Part shown: piece after piece, positions 11,122-21,864 of the stretch | Layout: each line of letters starts with the position of its first letter | Numbering within the stretch: position 1 is the stretch's first letter | Position numbers and translations under genes: made by a program | Notes under the pieces: generated by a model | The model's input: only the letters and a program-made list of their open reading frames with translations | What the model was told of the DNA's origin: nothing | The model's database searches: none | Assembly: GCA_001599755.1 (NCBI GenBank) | Contig: BCHX01000007.1 | Location: 682,001-746,000, forward strand | Direction of reading: 5' to 3' | Length of the DNA stretch: 64,000 nt | Source: Gliomastix tumulicola | Lineage: Eukaryota; Ascomycota; Sordariomycetes; Hypocreales; Bionectriaceae

Positions 11122-12623
11122 ATGATTGCCTCAACCGCAGCCGTGCTGCTGTCCGTGGCCTCGATGGCCTCGGCGCAGACTGCCAAAGCTGTATATGCCC
11201 ACTTCATGGTACGCCTCCCTCATCTCCAACTTCACCTATCTCTCTCTGCATTGTACTGATCCTGCCAGCTCGGCATCGTCGAGAACTTCACCCTCGACGA
11301 CTGGAAGGTCGACATCCAGCAGGCCCAAGCCATCGGCATCGACGGCTTCGCCCTCAACTGCGCCCCTCCCCGCGTCGACGACTACACCCCGAAGCAGCTC
11401 GAGCTCGCCTACGCCGCGGCCGCCGAGCTCGACTTCAAGATGTTCATCTCCTTCGACTTCGCGTACTGGTCCACGGGCGACACCGAGCTCATCACCGACA
11501 TCGTCGGCAACTACAGCGCGCACCCGGCGCAGGCGTACTACAATGACGGCGCGCTCGTGAGCACCTTTGTCGGCGACTCTATGAACTGGAACGCCGTCAA
11601 GGACGCGGTGCTGCCGGGGCAGAAGATCACGGCCATCCCGATGATCCAGGATCCGGCGTATATCCCGCATGCGAACACGGGGCTGGACGGTGCGTTCTCG
11701 TGGTATGCTTGGGCGACCGACGGCGGGAACAGCGTGATCCCAGGGCCGATGACGACGATTTGGGATGATCGGTTCCTGCAGAACTTGGGTGATATGCCCT
11801 ACATGGCTCGTAAGTTGTTGGATGGTTAGGAAGCGAAGATCTGTTAACCAAGTGCTGACGTTGGTGAAGCTGTTTCCCCGTGGTTCTTCACCCACTTCAA
11901 CACCAAAAACTGGCTGTTTGTTGCTGAGGAGCAGCCGACGCTTCGGTGGGAGCAGATGCTGGTCATGCAGCCAGTGCTGATTGAGATTATCAGCTGGAAC
12001 GGTAAGCTTACCAGGATTACGACGTCGCCGGACATGATGGACTAACGATTCGAACCCAGATTTCGGAGAGAGCCACTATATCTCGTGAGTCTGGCCATTT
12101 CTGTCAATACTCCCACTGAGACATACATACTGACTGACACCTTCGCAGAGGCGACCAGCCCAACCACTCCGACGACGGCTCCTCCCAGTGGGCTGAAGGC
12201 TTCCCCCACGATGCCTGGCGCTCCCTCTGGAAGCCCTACATCGCCGCCTACAAGTCCGGCGCGAGCGAACCCGTCGTCGAGTCCGAGCAGCTCATCTACT
12301 GGTACCGCCCTCACCCCAAGGACGCCGTCTGCTCCAACGACGGCCTCGGCGCGCCGCGGGGCAGAGAGCTCGTCGCCGATGTTGTGTTTGTCTCGACGAT
12401 GCTCACGGAGCCCGCCGAGCTGACCGTCACGAGCGGTGGACAAGCACCCGTGACCATCAGCGTCGAGGCGGGTATTCGCACCAGCAACTTCACCATGGGC
12501 GTCGGGCAGCAGGAGTTTTCGCTGAGCAGGGGTGGATCGGTGGTTCGTGGGGGCGTGAGCGAGAAGGAGATCAGCGCGTCGTGCGAAACGTTCAACTTCA
12601 ATCCCTATGTCGGTTCTTTTTAG
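11122..12623 (+). CDS. Secreted GH71 alpha-1,3-glucanase (mutanase)
   Basis: Five exons, 11122-11208, 11269-11809, 11870-12001, 12060-12084 and 12149-12623, give 419 aa. The 25-nt fourth exon is unusually small, but every join keeps frame. A signal peptide (MIASTAAVLLSVASMASA) is followed at once by KAVYAHFM, the usual GH71 start. Further family features are IGIDGFALN, FKMFISFDF, the GAFSWYAW segment and the NDFGESHYI motif. GH71 enzymes cut alpha-1,3-glucan of fungal walls, for remodelling, autolysis or attack on other fungi. The protein stops after the catalytic and short beta domains, and I see no C-terminal CBM24 repeats. Function at family level is certain; the biological role is not. 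Confidence 0.92.
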
Positions 12624-12911
12624 GAGGAGAGGGATGACAGCTGTATGTACGTGTCAGAAATGAGAGCGAAATTAAGCTCGGGGTATCGAATGAGGCAATC
12701 CCGTGGGCGGAAATCCGGCATCGCCCGATAACAGCGCTGGAGCACTGCGCTATAGTGGGAGGATTCCAAGGTTTAGCGCTATGCTAGTGATGACTCAATG
12801 CCTAGTAGGTATCCCTCCCTGATAGCGTCCAATATTTAAACACCTGTATCCTCACCACCATCCTTATGCCACAGACAAGCCAGTGACTCGTCCTATACTG
12901 AGACTCACACC

Positions 12912-13383
12912 ATGGCAAGCTCTCTTTCTCTTCCCAAACCGGCGACTCTCGCCCACATCGCCGCAGGTCTCGGGACATTCATCACCGTCATCAACACCTA
13001 TGGCGTCATCAGGCCCGACGTCACCCTCTCCTTGCTCTCCTTCCCTCCTGCCGAGACTCCCAAAGACAAGAAGCTTACCGAGGCCATCACTCGAATGTTC
13101 GCTGCCACGCGCATCGTTGTCGGGCTGAGCGGGGTCACAAACTGGTGGTACGGTGTCAGCTATAGGGTCATGGGGGTGCAGATGGTGCTTGGAAGCGTCA
13201 TGGCCATTGTGGATGGGTGAGTAGCAAATCTGACGGTGATGATGCCGGGGCCCGATGGATGCTAACGTTTGAAACTATAGCTGGGTGACGAAGCAGTTGA
13301 TTGGGGAGGGCGAGTGGTCTCACTGGGGTGCTATTCCGGTCTCTTTGGTCGTAGGCTCGATGCTCATTGCTTCTTCGTCTTGA
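12912..13383 (+). CDS. Small integral membrane protein, DUF4267-like
   Basis: Two exons, 12912-13216 and 13281-13383, encode 135 aa. Hydrophobic helices lie around residues 15-35 (IAAGLGTFITVINTYGV), 65-80, 86-101 and at the C terminus (GAIPVSLVVGSMLIASS). Length, four-helix layout and composition fit the fungal DUF4267 membrane family, whose function is unknown. A TATA-like ATATTTAAA lies about 80 bp upstream. The 3' end faces the stop of the next gene on the other strand, only about 70 bp away, so the two transcripts probably overlap in their 3' UTRs. Confidence 0.7.
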
Positions 13384-13455
13384 AAATTTCTTCCGATTCA
13401 GCAACGGGCTTGGAAGTGATGCTCTAGACACTCGACATACTTTCTCAACTCAACG

Positions 13456-14389
13456 TCATTGTATTTTAGTCACTGCCAGGATGTATAAATAGTTGCTTCG
13501 TTCTCCTCGGCACAAAATTCCCAATCCTACATCCGTCTCGTGCTGTCCACAAAGGTGGGAGCACTGACCAGGCTCGCTGCCATCTTCCACGATGGGCCAG
13601 TAGTGAGGCGCTGACCAGACGCGGAGCAGAGCGAAGCGGGTGGCGAATGATGCACCCCAAAATAGCAGGTCTATCCTCTTGAGGTATTGCTTCTGGGCAT
13701 TCTCTGTGACGGCATTTTTCTTAAGAGAGGGCGTGATGAAGAGGTTTAGTTTTCCCGGCCGATGTGCCTTGACAAAAGCTTCTGGTATCCGTGCAGTGTT
13801 GAGAATATCATCTCATTCCAATCCGCCGTCTGAAGATATTGGCTTGATAATTCCTTCGCGACAGACTAAAAGTTGGCGAGAAATGGGAATTACGTTTAGC
13901 CTTTGGGAAATGGAAGACGGTGAGAAACGCTTGACGTTACTCACGGTGGGAAAGGACGGACCCCAGGACGAACTTCCAGTCCTCGAGGTATTTGTCCAGG
14001 GAATTGGAGTCGTCTTTAAGTAGTGGCTCGTACCACCTTTCCATCGCAGTTGTCGCTTTGCTTTCGGGGTGCGAGAGGGATCTCCTGTCCGGTCAAATTT
14101 GCATACGCTACTCGTTGTCCAGCAAATCCGCCACAAAGCTAAAAGTCTCCTTCGCGGCCTTACGCTGAGACCTGTCGGTAGCGACAGACGTGACGTCAAA
14201 CCCTGGAAAGAAGATGGCAAGGGACACGAAAGCGTGAATTATATCATGGGGGATGAACGCGTTCGGAAAGGGATCCTCAACCTCGTCACGCTCATCTGCG
14301 ATCTCGCTGCCGAAGAGCACGTCGTCTTTGATCTTGTTGGTTGGGCTCCCGAACACGTGTTTGATGAATTCCTGCAAGTTGATGGACAT
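13456..14389 (-). CDS. Hypothetical protein, three exons, 249 aa
   Basis: I reconstruct exons 14389-14112, 14060-13945 and 13811-13456. The joins use donors GTAGCG and GTGAGT and acceptors GAAAG and AATGAG, and the frame stays open through 249 codons. The last exon alone is open for 118 codons. The product looks soluble, with an acidic N-terminal part (ADERDEVEDP) followed by a hydrophobic stretch (IIHAFVSLAIFFPGF), and a Trp-rich middle (RWYEPLLKDD). I recognise no family. The donor of intron 1 is weak and intron 1 is only 51 bp, so this could also be a gene starting to decay. The coding look of all three pieces in one frame argues for a real or recent gene. Confidence 0.5.
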
Positions 14390-15040
14390 CTGAGGGCCTT
14401 CTGGTACTAGATCGCCCGCGTGTAGCCTCTCTCGAATCACTACATTCACGCTACCGCACTGCCAACCGCACCGCCGAACACGCCAGCGACCACACGTACA
14501 ATAAGGCCTATTAGCGCAGCTTAATTTCCTCTCAGGATCATGTATATTTACAATCAATTCCCGTCTGGTTTGGAGGTCATTATCATCTATATTGTAGCTC
14601 CTCGCTGCCTTTGGCATCAGCCCACGCCGACGTAAGACCAAGCTCCGTCGCGAGACGAAGCTCCGGCGCCGTCAGGCCACCCCCGGTCCTGCTGCTGCTC
14701 ATATTGCGGCTTCCCCTAAGAACACGGCTGATACGTTTGATAGAGCGGGGTAAAGTGAGGAGCATCACAAAAGCCAGGGTATACAGCTTACCGCGATATT
14801 TCACACGGAAGTATAACATGCAAACAAAATCCGGCTAAGCCTAGCGGTGTTAGCATCAGTATTGCGAAGATGGCGAAGAAAGACAGGTAAATTAGGGCTG
14901 GTTGAATCTAGACTGTCTCAGACATGGAGTGTCGCCGTGATTTTCTCTCTAGGTAAACTCAACATCAACCACTATATTACCCCTTGCTGCAGCAAGACTG
15001 ATCCGAGGCACAATTTGTCCGTAACGGGCCCGGGCGCTCT
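14390..15040. other. Intergenic region, nothing recognised
   Basis: 650 bp without a supported gene. An in-frame extension of the upstream gene from an earlier ATG is possible but has no supporting motif. Confidence 0.5.
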
Positions 15041-15654
15041 TCACACAAAAGGGCCGTCTTTCGCATTGACACCGGCCACAATGAAGAGGCCGACGGAAAT
15101 GAACATAGAGACCGCCCAGACCGCGCTTCGCAGCACACTCGTCTTGCGGATCTCGCCCAGCTCGATGTACACAACGTTGTAGAGGATCCTGACGCCGACG
15201 TAACCCCACGCCATTGCGTTGAGAGTCCGCACGGGCACGCCCGCCAGGTTGGCAGTGGCGACACCAGCTGCGAACAGACCGAGGGTCTCGTACCCATTCT
15301 CGGATGCTCTCTTGGCACGGGTGAAGTGACGTTTAGCCTGCACACGTCCACTGTGAGCTATGTGATTTTTCTTCCTTCATGTCTATAACGAGCGGGATGT
15401 CGCAGGGGCAATTTTCACCTTGTCATCCAGGCTGTTCTCCTTCAGAATGTTGTCCTTGAAGGTCTGGGGAGCTGAATTGTCATATGCTCTGCCAGCACTG
15501 ACAATGGCGTAGAAATGAGGTCCATGGGCGCAAAAGAAAGCCGCCGGGATCTGATAGTAATTGGCTTCTCTGTACCCCTATGACGCGCCAGGGCCAACCT
15601 TACCGCGAAGTAGGACAAGTTCCTAGTAAGGTCAAGACCGAGTAGGGAGGCCAT
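15041..15654 (-). CDS. MAPEG-family membrane protein
   Basis: Exons 15654-15604, 15550-15419 and 15337-15041 encode 159 aa, the normal size for MAPEG proteins (membrane-associated eicosanoid and glutathione metabolism). Both introns have clean GTAAG or GTGAA donors and CAG acceptors. Helix 1 lies in the first 45 residues (YFAIPAAFFCAHGPHFYAIV). The NGYETLGLFAAGV segment corresponds to the conserved region with the ER/GL motif. Two more hydrophobic segments follow (about 90-110 and 130-150). Fungal members resemble microsomal glutathione transferase but are mostly untested. The two catalytic residues cannot be judged by eye. Confidence 0.8.
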
Positions 15655-16149
15655 TGCGATCGGACTTTGAGGCTAGCAGTTGTACTAGGCGAAGAGATGG
15701 CGATTGGAGGGAGCAGAGTGGGATGAAGCTTCACGGCAGGTGTCTCAAACGCAGGTGCAGAAATTGTCGACAGATGTGGTACGACTGTGCCACACAGTCG
15801 TGAGATTCTCGGCGCCGTGGGCCAGTCACGAGACCGGAACCGGAAGAGGAGATGTTGCGGTGTTTGGGAGGAGAAAAGACAGGCGGCCAGTCCCCATTCA
15901 ACCCCTTGGCATGCCATGCCACTGGTCTGTTTACGGCATCCGTGTCCCTAGGCCGTCATGGGTCACTGATCGAACTTGGAAATATCGAGATGTTTACTGG
16001 TGTCTGGCATCGTGTGCATCATCACACCTGTTCGGTCAACATCACCAGACATAATCAAGAGCATCAGCCAAACACACATGAACAAATCTTTCATTGTGAC
16101 TATTTCTCAGCCTCAAATGGCTTCTCAGCTATTCATCTCGCTACGACAC
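15655..16149. other. Intergenic region, nothing recognised
   Basis: About 500 bp between the start of the MAPEG gene and the stop of the GH2 gene, both on the minus strand. No supported frame or site. Confidence 0.5.
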
Positions 16150-18330
16150 CTAGTTCTTCCTCCTCTTCGAAGGAGGCTCCTTGCCACCCCGCGAAGCAGC
16201 AGCCTCGTAGATGCTATGGATATCCGCCTGCCACTGCGCGACATCAGGTCGCAGGATACGACGGTCGTAGGTCAGCAGACCGTTGACCTCGCCCTCGACG
16301 TCGGTCGTCTGCGTGTACACGGCGCCGCTGCAGGCGAAGCGCTCGGTCTGCTCGCGGATGTCGCGCATGAGGACCATGGAGCGGTAGTTGTAGGACTCGA
16401 GGTCGGCGTTGAGCTCGTACGTCTCGTCGATGGCGTCGATGGCCTGCTTGACGTTCCAGAGGCTGGGTGGGAGAAGAGGTCAGCATGAGCATGGTGAAGA
16501 GTGGCGATGGGGAGGGGGAAAGCAGGGTTCGACTTACTTCTCGATGGAGACGTTGTGGCCGATGCCGCCGTACTCGCCGGCGATGCCAATACGCTTGGGG
16601 TCGTAGACAGTCTTGGGGCGGGACTGGAAGGGAGTGCCGCATTGAGGGTGGGCGTAGTTGTGGTTGTCCTAGGAGCTCGTTAGCGCCTATCGCCTGTTTT
16701 GAGAGGATTTAGAGGGGGGAGCCTACGTGGTAGTCACCAAAGCCGTGGTCGTTCCAGCCACTGACGGAGTTGATCAGACGGGTAGGGTCGATCTCGCGGA
16801 CACGGTCGGTGATGCTGCCCTCGGGACCATTGGGGTTCTGGCCCCAGCCCTCGTTGTAGATGATCCAAGACACGATAGACGGGTGGCTCTTGTGCTCGTT
16901 GACCATGATCTCAAGCTGGCGCTCAAACTCAGCCTGCTCCTCGGCGTTCGGCCGCCAGCTAGGCGTCAAGGCGGGCATGTCCTGGATGACCAGGAGACCA
17001 AGCCTATCGGTAGCTTCGTAGAACAGATCCGGCTCGATCTTGATCTGCATTCAAAACACCACCAGTCAGCATCCCTTCACCACTCAACTCAATTGAAGGA
17101 CGAAACCACCACTCACATGCTTGCGAACCATGTTGAAGCCAAAGTCCTTGAGCACCTCGAGATCATACACCATCGCTTCCCTGTTCGGCGGCGTGTGCAG
17201 ACCGTCGGGCCAGTACCCCTGGTCGAGCGTGCCGAACTGGAAGACAAACTCGCCGTTGAGCAGGTGGCGCGTGACGCCCTCGACCTCGCCCTTGGAGATG
17301 GTGCGGAAGCCCGTGTAGGACTTGACCTCGTCGTCGTCGCCGAGCGTCACGGTCAGGTTGTAGAGGGTCGGGCTGTCGGGCCACCAGAGGTCCGGGGAGG
17401 GGGCGGTGAAGGTGAAGGCCTCGTCGGCGGTGCCCGTGCCCGAGGCGAGCTCGGAGCCGTCGTTGTCCCAGACGGTGACCTTGACGGCGGCGCCGGCGGC
17501 GGAAGAGCTGTGGGCGGTGACGGTGACTGCGGTTGGCAGTGTTAGTGGAAGACAAGGGATATGGGGGTATAAGTGTTACGCACCCTCGCCATTGGACTCG
17601 GCGGCGACGTCGAGCTGGGTGATGTGGTCGGCAGGCGTCGACTCGATCCAGACCTGCTGCCAGATGCCAGAGCAGGGGCGGTAGAAGATGTGGCTGGGGT
17701 TGAGGGCCTGCTTTCCGACGGGGATGCCCACAGCGTCCGTGGGATCGTGCACGAAGACGAGCCTGCGAGCAGTCAGCATCAATAGCACCAGACGGGGAAT
17801 CAATTGGACACGCACAGGTCGTTGGAGCCGCCAAAGGTGACATCGTCGGTCACGTCGACCGTGAAGCGGTTGTAACCGCCAATATGCGTCGTCTTCTCCT
17901 CGCCGTTGACGAAGATGGTAGCCTCGTAGTCGACAGCCTCGAAGTTGAGCAGGATGCTCTGGCCCTCCCAGTCGGACGGGACGTCAAAGGTGGTCTCGTA
18001 CCACATGCGGCGCACATCAAGGATCTGCAGTCCAGAGAGGGCGCTCTCAATGCACGCCGGAACGAGCACCTCGCGATCGAGCGGACCAGCCTCAGGCGGA
18101 TTGGCAACATCGCCGTCCTCGGCAGCACGCCACGTCCAGAGGCCATTGAGGCTCTGCCAGTTGTCACGGCGCAGCTGGGGACGGGGATACTCGGGCCAGG
18201 GGTCCGTGCCGACCTCGTAGGTCCAGTCGGTGTCCAGCGGCGGCGTCTGGACCTCGTACGGCGTCTGGCCGTGGGCGGTGCGCAGGCCGAGGAGGGCGGC
18301 CAGGGCCCAGGACGAAGTGGACGATCTCAT
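16150..18330 (-). CDS. Secreted GH2 glycoside hydrolase (beta-galactosidase/glucuronidase-like)
   Basis: Six exons, 18330-17816, 17762-17584, 17526-17117, 17044-16727, 16668-16538 and 16462-16150, give 621 aa with every junction in frame. The start is at a signal peptide (MRSSTSSWALAALLGLRTAHG); an upstream in-frame ATG would bury it. Order of domains: sugar-binding jelly roll (RDNWQSLNGLWTWR), immunoglobulin-like domain, then TIM barrel with NMVRKH. The acid/base is Glu433 in YNEGW and the likely nucleophile is Glu506 in AGEYGG. GH2 enzymes release terminal beta-galactose, glucuronate or mannose from polysaccharides; the substrate is open. The C terminus ends in a basic tail (PPSKRRKN), odd for a secreted enzyme. 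Confidence 0.92.
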
Positions 18331-21300
18331 GAGGAAAGCAGGGCGGAGGGGGTCAATGATGGGTTGAAGGAGGCGGTGGAAGTGGTACCCAAGCGCGAGA
18401 CGAAGCTCCTCCAGATAGCTCTGCATTTCTCTCCAATCACCAAGGGGGGGTGGGCGCGCGCTCACCCGGTACTTATAATGTTCACGATACGGAGGGGGCA
18501 AGCCAAGCTGTGCACGTTCGGGTTACTTCTTCCAGAAGCAACAAGCTCCTTCTCCTACCTTTTCCTGCAAGGAACAGGCAGTGAGGGGGGGCAAGACTCG
18601 GTCTCCTCTTCCCTCGCGCGCGCAGAGTCCCGCTCGGTTCGGTGCAAACGCTGCGAGCTCTCGAGCTCCCAGCCAAACAGTTCGTTCACGTCGATCGCAG
18701 AGGAAAATCGCCAGAGCCAAGCTTCAAGCTGCCTGCCTTCTCCTCATGCGGTCCGCTCTTGGCGATGACGTTCGGGGTCTCCCTATCGGCGCAATGTCGG
18801 TGGTAAGACCGCGAAGGAGGCACCGTTTGGAGCAAAGGCAGAGTAGCAACGGGTGCAGGTAGCACGGCCCAGCGTCGTAGACGAGCTCCGATTCGAGCGT
18901 AGGATGGGTGCTTGGTGCTGTGCCTCTCCACTCGGATGGCGACATAACGGTCAGTAGAGCCGTTCGCTGCAGGGCATGGGCATGTGATTCTCACTGTAGA
19001 GTGCGTCTTCTGCGTGTGAGTGCGTACGTGTGTGTGTGTGCCCGGGGATGTCATGTGCTGGTGCCTGGTTGAACGAGCAAAAACACCAGTCCGGAGTATT
19101 CGCGCGTCAACTGATCCCCCTCCTCCTCTCCACGTCAAAGGCGGCCTTCTTCCCCGGCTATTGTCGTAGCGTAGACGGCAAAAGCAAACAAAAGTCGCCC
19201 AAGGCGGCCTAAGGCCTTTCTAGTGCCGATCTCCTCGCTCTTGGGAATGTCCCCAGCAAGCCGAACGAGCTGTACCAAGCAGAAGCAGGTTCCAAGTGAA
19301 TGCCCAGTTGCCAGGGTCGGGCTTTAGCACAATGCGGAGAAGCTGGACCACCATCGGCAGTGGAGCAAGAGCCGAAGCTGCCTCTCTGCTCTTTCGCGGG
19401 GTTGCACGTGCATGTCAAGAGTCCGAGGGTTGGACACGGAAGCACACCAGAGCTATATCCGACGTTCCTGTGGGTGGCCTGCAACGCTCAAGCTGTTGGC
19501 TCAGAACCAAGCAAGAGAGATCCTACCATGGCACGGCATCAGAAGAATCACCGACGCCTGCATCACGAGCTCTTTCCCCCTCCCTCACCGTCATCGGATC
19601 CCTCCATCATGATCACGGCCAGCGTCCATGCGGGGTTTGACGTAGCATCGGGAAACCGTCGATCCTACCTCGACCATCCCTAATTCATGCGCGCTCGTTA
19701 GTCATGAGTCCATCGTCGATTGGTCCGATGATGTCCTTTTCTCTCTCCCCTGCCTTTCTCCTCTCGAGGCCAACCGGGCGCCAGGAGGAACACAAGTCCC
19801 GACGCCATCAAAAGTTCGCTGAACGGCCCCCCGAGAAAGGCCCAACCAGACCTTCCACTGCCCTGTCACGCCATGCCAAGGGACGGTAGATGCATGTCTG
19901 TTTTTTTTCTTTCTGGCCTTCTGTGGGGAAGAGCGCACCCGGGACTCGGTATACTAACTTGAACGATCCTCGCATGCCTCCGAGGCCTGGACGAGTATTC
20001 CGACGAGCGGCGATTCTGGGAGGAAAATTCTCTCGTTTGTGATCATGGCCAAGGTAGCATCAGGACGACATATACGAGCGCTTTCGAAATTGAGCTTAAA
20101 TCTCTCATGCAGCAAGTGCGTAACATCGTCGTCTCCGGTGAGGTAACAATTTGTCGTCTGATCTGCCATTTCCCTCCAGTTGATCCTGGCCGATGCAACG
20201 TGAGGGTCACTCGTATTTTTCTTCCCCTCACCGTCAGCATGTGCGTCCCGACTGCCCCAGGATCAGCATTTCCCCCCCGTTCCCAGCAGCATTCACAGTC
20301 CCTCCGCTCACCCTTTTTTTCTTTTCTTTGAGAAAATAAACGCACCATCTCTTTATCAATGAAGCTATTCACAATCAAAAGCATCCCCTGACACCCGCCA
20401 TGCCATCCCAAGCCTCTGACGTGACGTGATATTGTGTCCGAATTCCTTGGTTTTTCTTGGTCCCGTCTCCTCCCCCGCCAAATCCGCCGAGACTAGCATT
20501 AAGGGCCGAATCAAATATTCGCCGCCCGGCAGTGGCTTGGTCTTGGAAGCGCATGCAAGGGACCAGGGAGGGGGTTAGCAAGGCCCGTAGGCCCAGAGCG
20601 GTAGGTCCAGCTGGGCTGCATCACCAAGCTAACAAGAACGCCCTCCGGAGTCTTTGCCCGGCGCCCTCGTCGGTCGCATTTCATCCGAGGGGCTGGCCAG
20701 ATGAGGCAAAGTGTGAGAAGAAGAGAGGTGAAGATCATAATGACCACTTGGTGTCGGCTAGATTATATACATGGTGGGAGTTCGGGCAGACAAGGTTTGA
20801 GATAGAGTGTCTCTCCCGGCTTACTCGACTGGTATGCAGGGCAACCATCCATCCGCAAGGGCTTCTTCCGAGAGATCTGGAACGGAGCGCTGGAGACACG
20901 GGGAGCAGATCTTGGTTTGAAACACGGTTGATGAGCCTAAATGAATTTCTGGGGGAGGGGAAGAGCCGCAAGGATGGCGATGAAGATCATGGACATTCTC
21001 GAATTACCCGTTCTCATCAACAATACCTACATCACGCTCCATCCATATCTATGCCCGTCCAGATAGCAACTTCGTGATAGCTGTGAGATCGCGACAGTGA
21101 AGGGACACAGCAAGGGCTACAGCGGCTCGGGCCATCGGTCGTGCTAAATACGCCAAGGGAATCCCCTCGAGACATGACAATCGTCCCCAGATTCGCGACA
21201 TCAATAGCATCACGGGACAGGTCGCGGGGAAGGCAGCCGGCCCCCAAGTCTTACACGATAAGCCTTAGTGCGCCAGGTCATCCCACCATCTGCAGCTTGC

Positions 21301-21864
21301 ATCTCAACTCCAGCAATCACCTCGAGATCCGACCCTCCATTCCCCTCTTATACGACACCGAAGAATATGCAATCCTACATCGCCTGCAGAGCCGCCCCCA
21401 AATATGCCCCCCCAAACGACAGAACTTTTGAGCCCGCAGAGAGCACCCAAGTCAGCATCTCACGCGCAACGCAGCGAGGGCCCCGTGACACGCTGCGCTG
21501 GGAGGAGATGATTGGAGGACAGCCCAAGGGGGAGGGGACTGACGTATTCGCCGATGTTCCGACGCCTAGAACTCCACGGCCCTGCCACACCAAAGACCCG
21601 GCAGTGGCAGTGTTTCTATTGGACACAGGTGTCAGATGGCGTGCTCGGGGCGTTGTATGGCCTGCTTGGCAACTGCTGCTGGCCGATGGGACTGCATAGA
21701 TGCTGCCACATCGTTATTGATCAACACGAGCCGATGTGACCGGAGCACCTCGTGATTTCTAATATACATGTACCCCTTCTCTATGTAAAGGCCCGTGGGT
21801 TTCCCTTTGTTTTTGTTGCTGTGATTTCCCTACCTTGGTGTGTGGCACACGAGACAACGGCGCT
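18331..21864. other. Long gene-poor tract
   Basis: 3.5 kb with no recognisable gene. The longest frame (20457-21077, plus) encodes a low-quality Arg/Pro/Ser-rich product with no motif. The right end is the arylsulfatase promoter. GT and T tracts occur near 19028 and 19903. Confidence 0.5.

Noticed and set aside
20457..21077. 206-codon plus-strand frame
   Set aside because: Arg/Pro/Ser-rich product with no motif, no promoter and no splice context; more likely chance.
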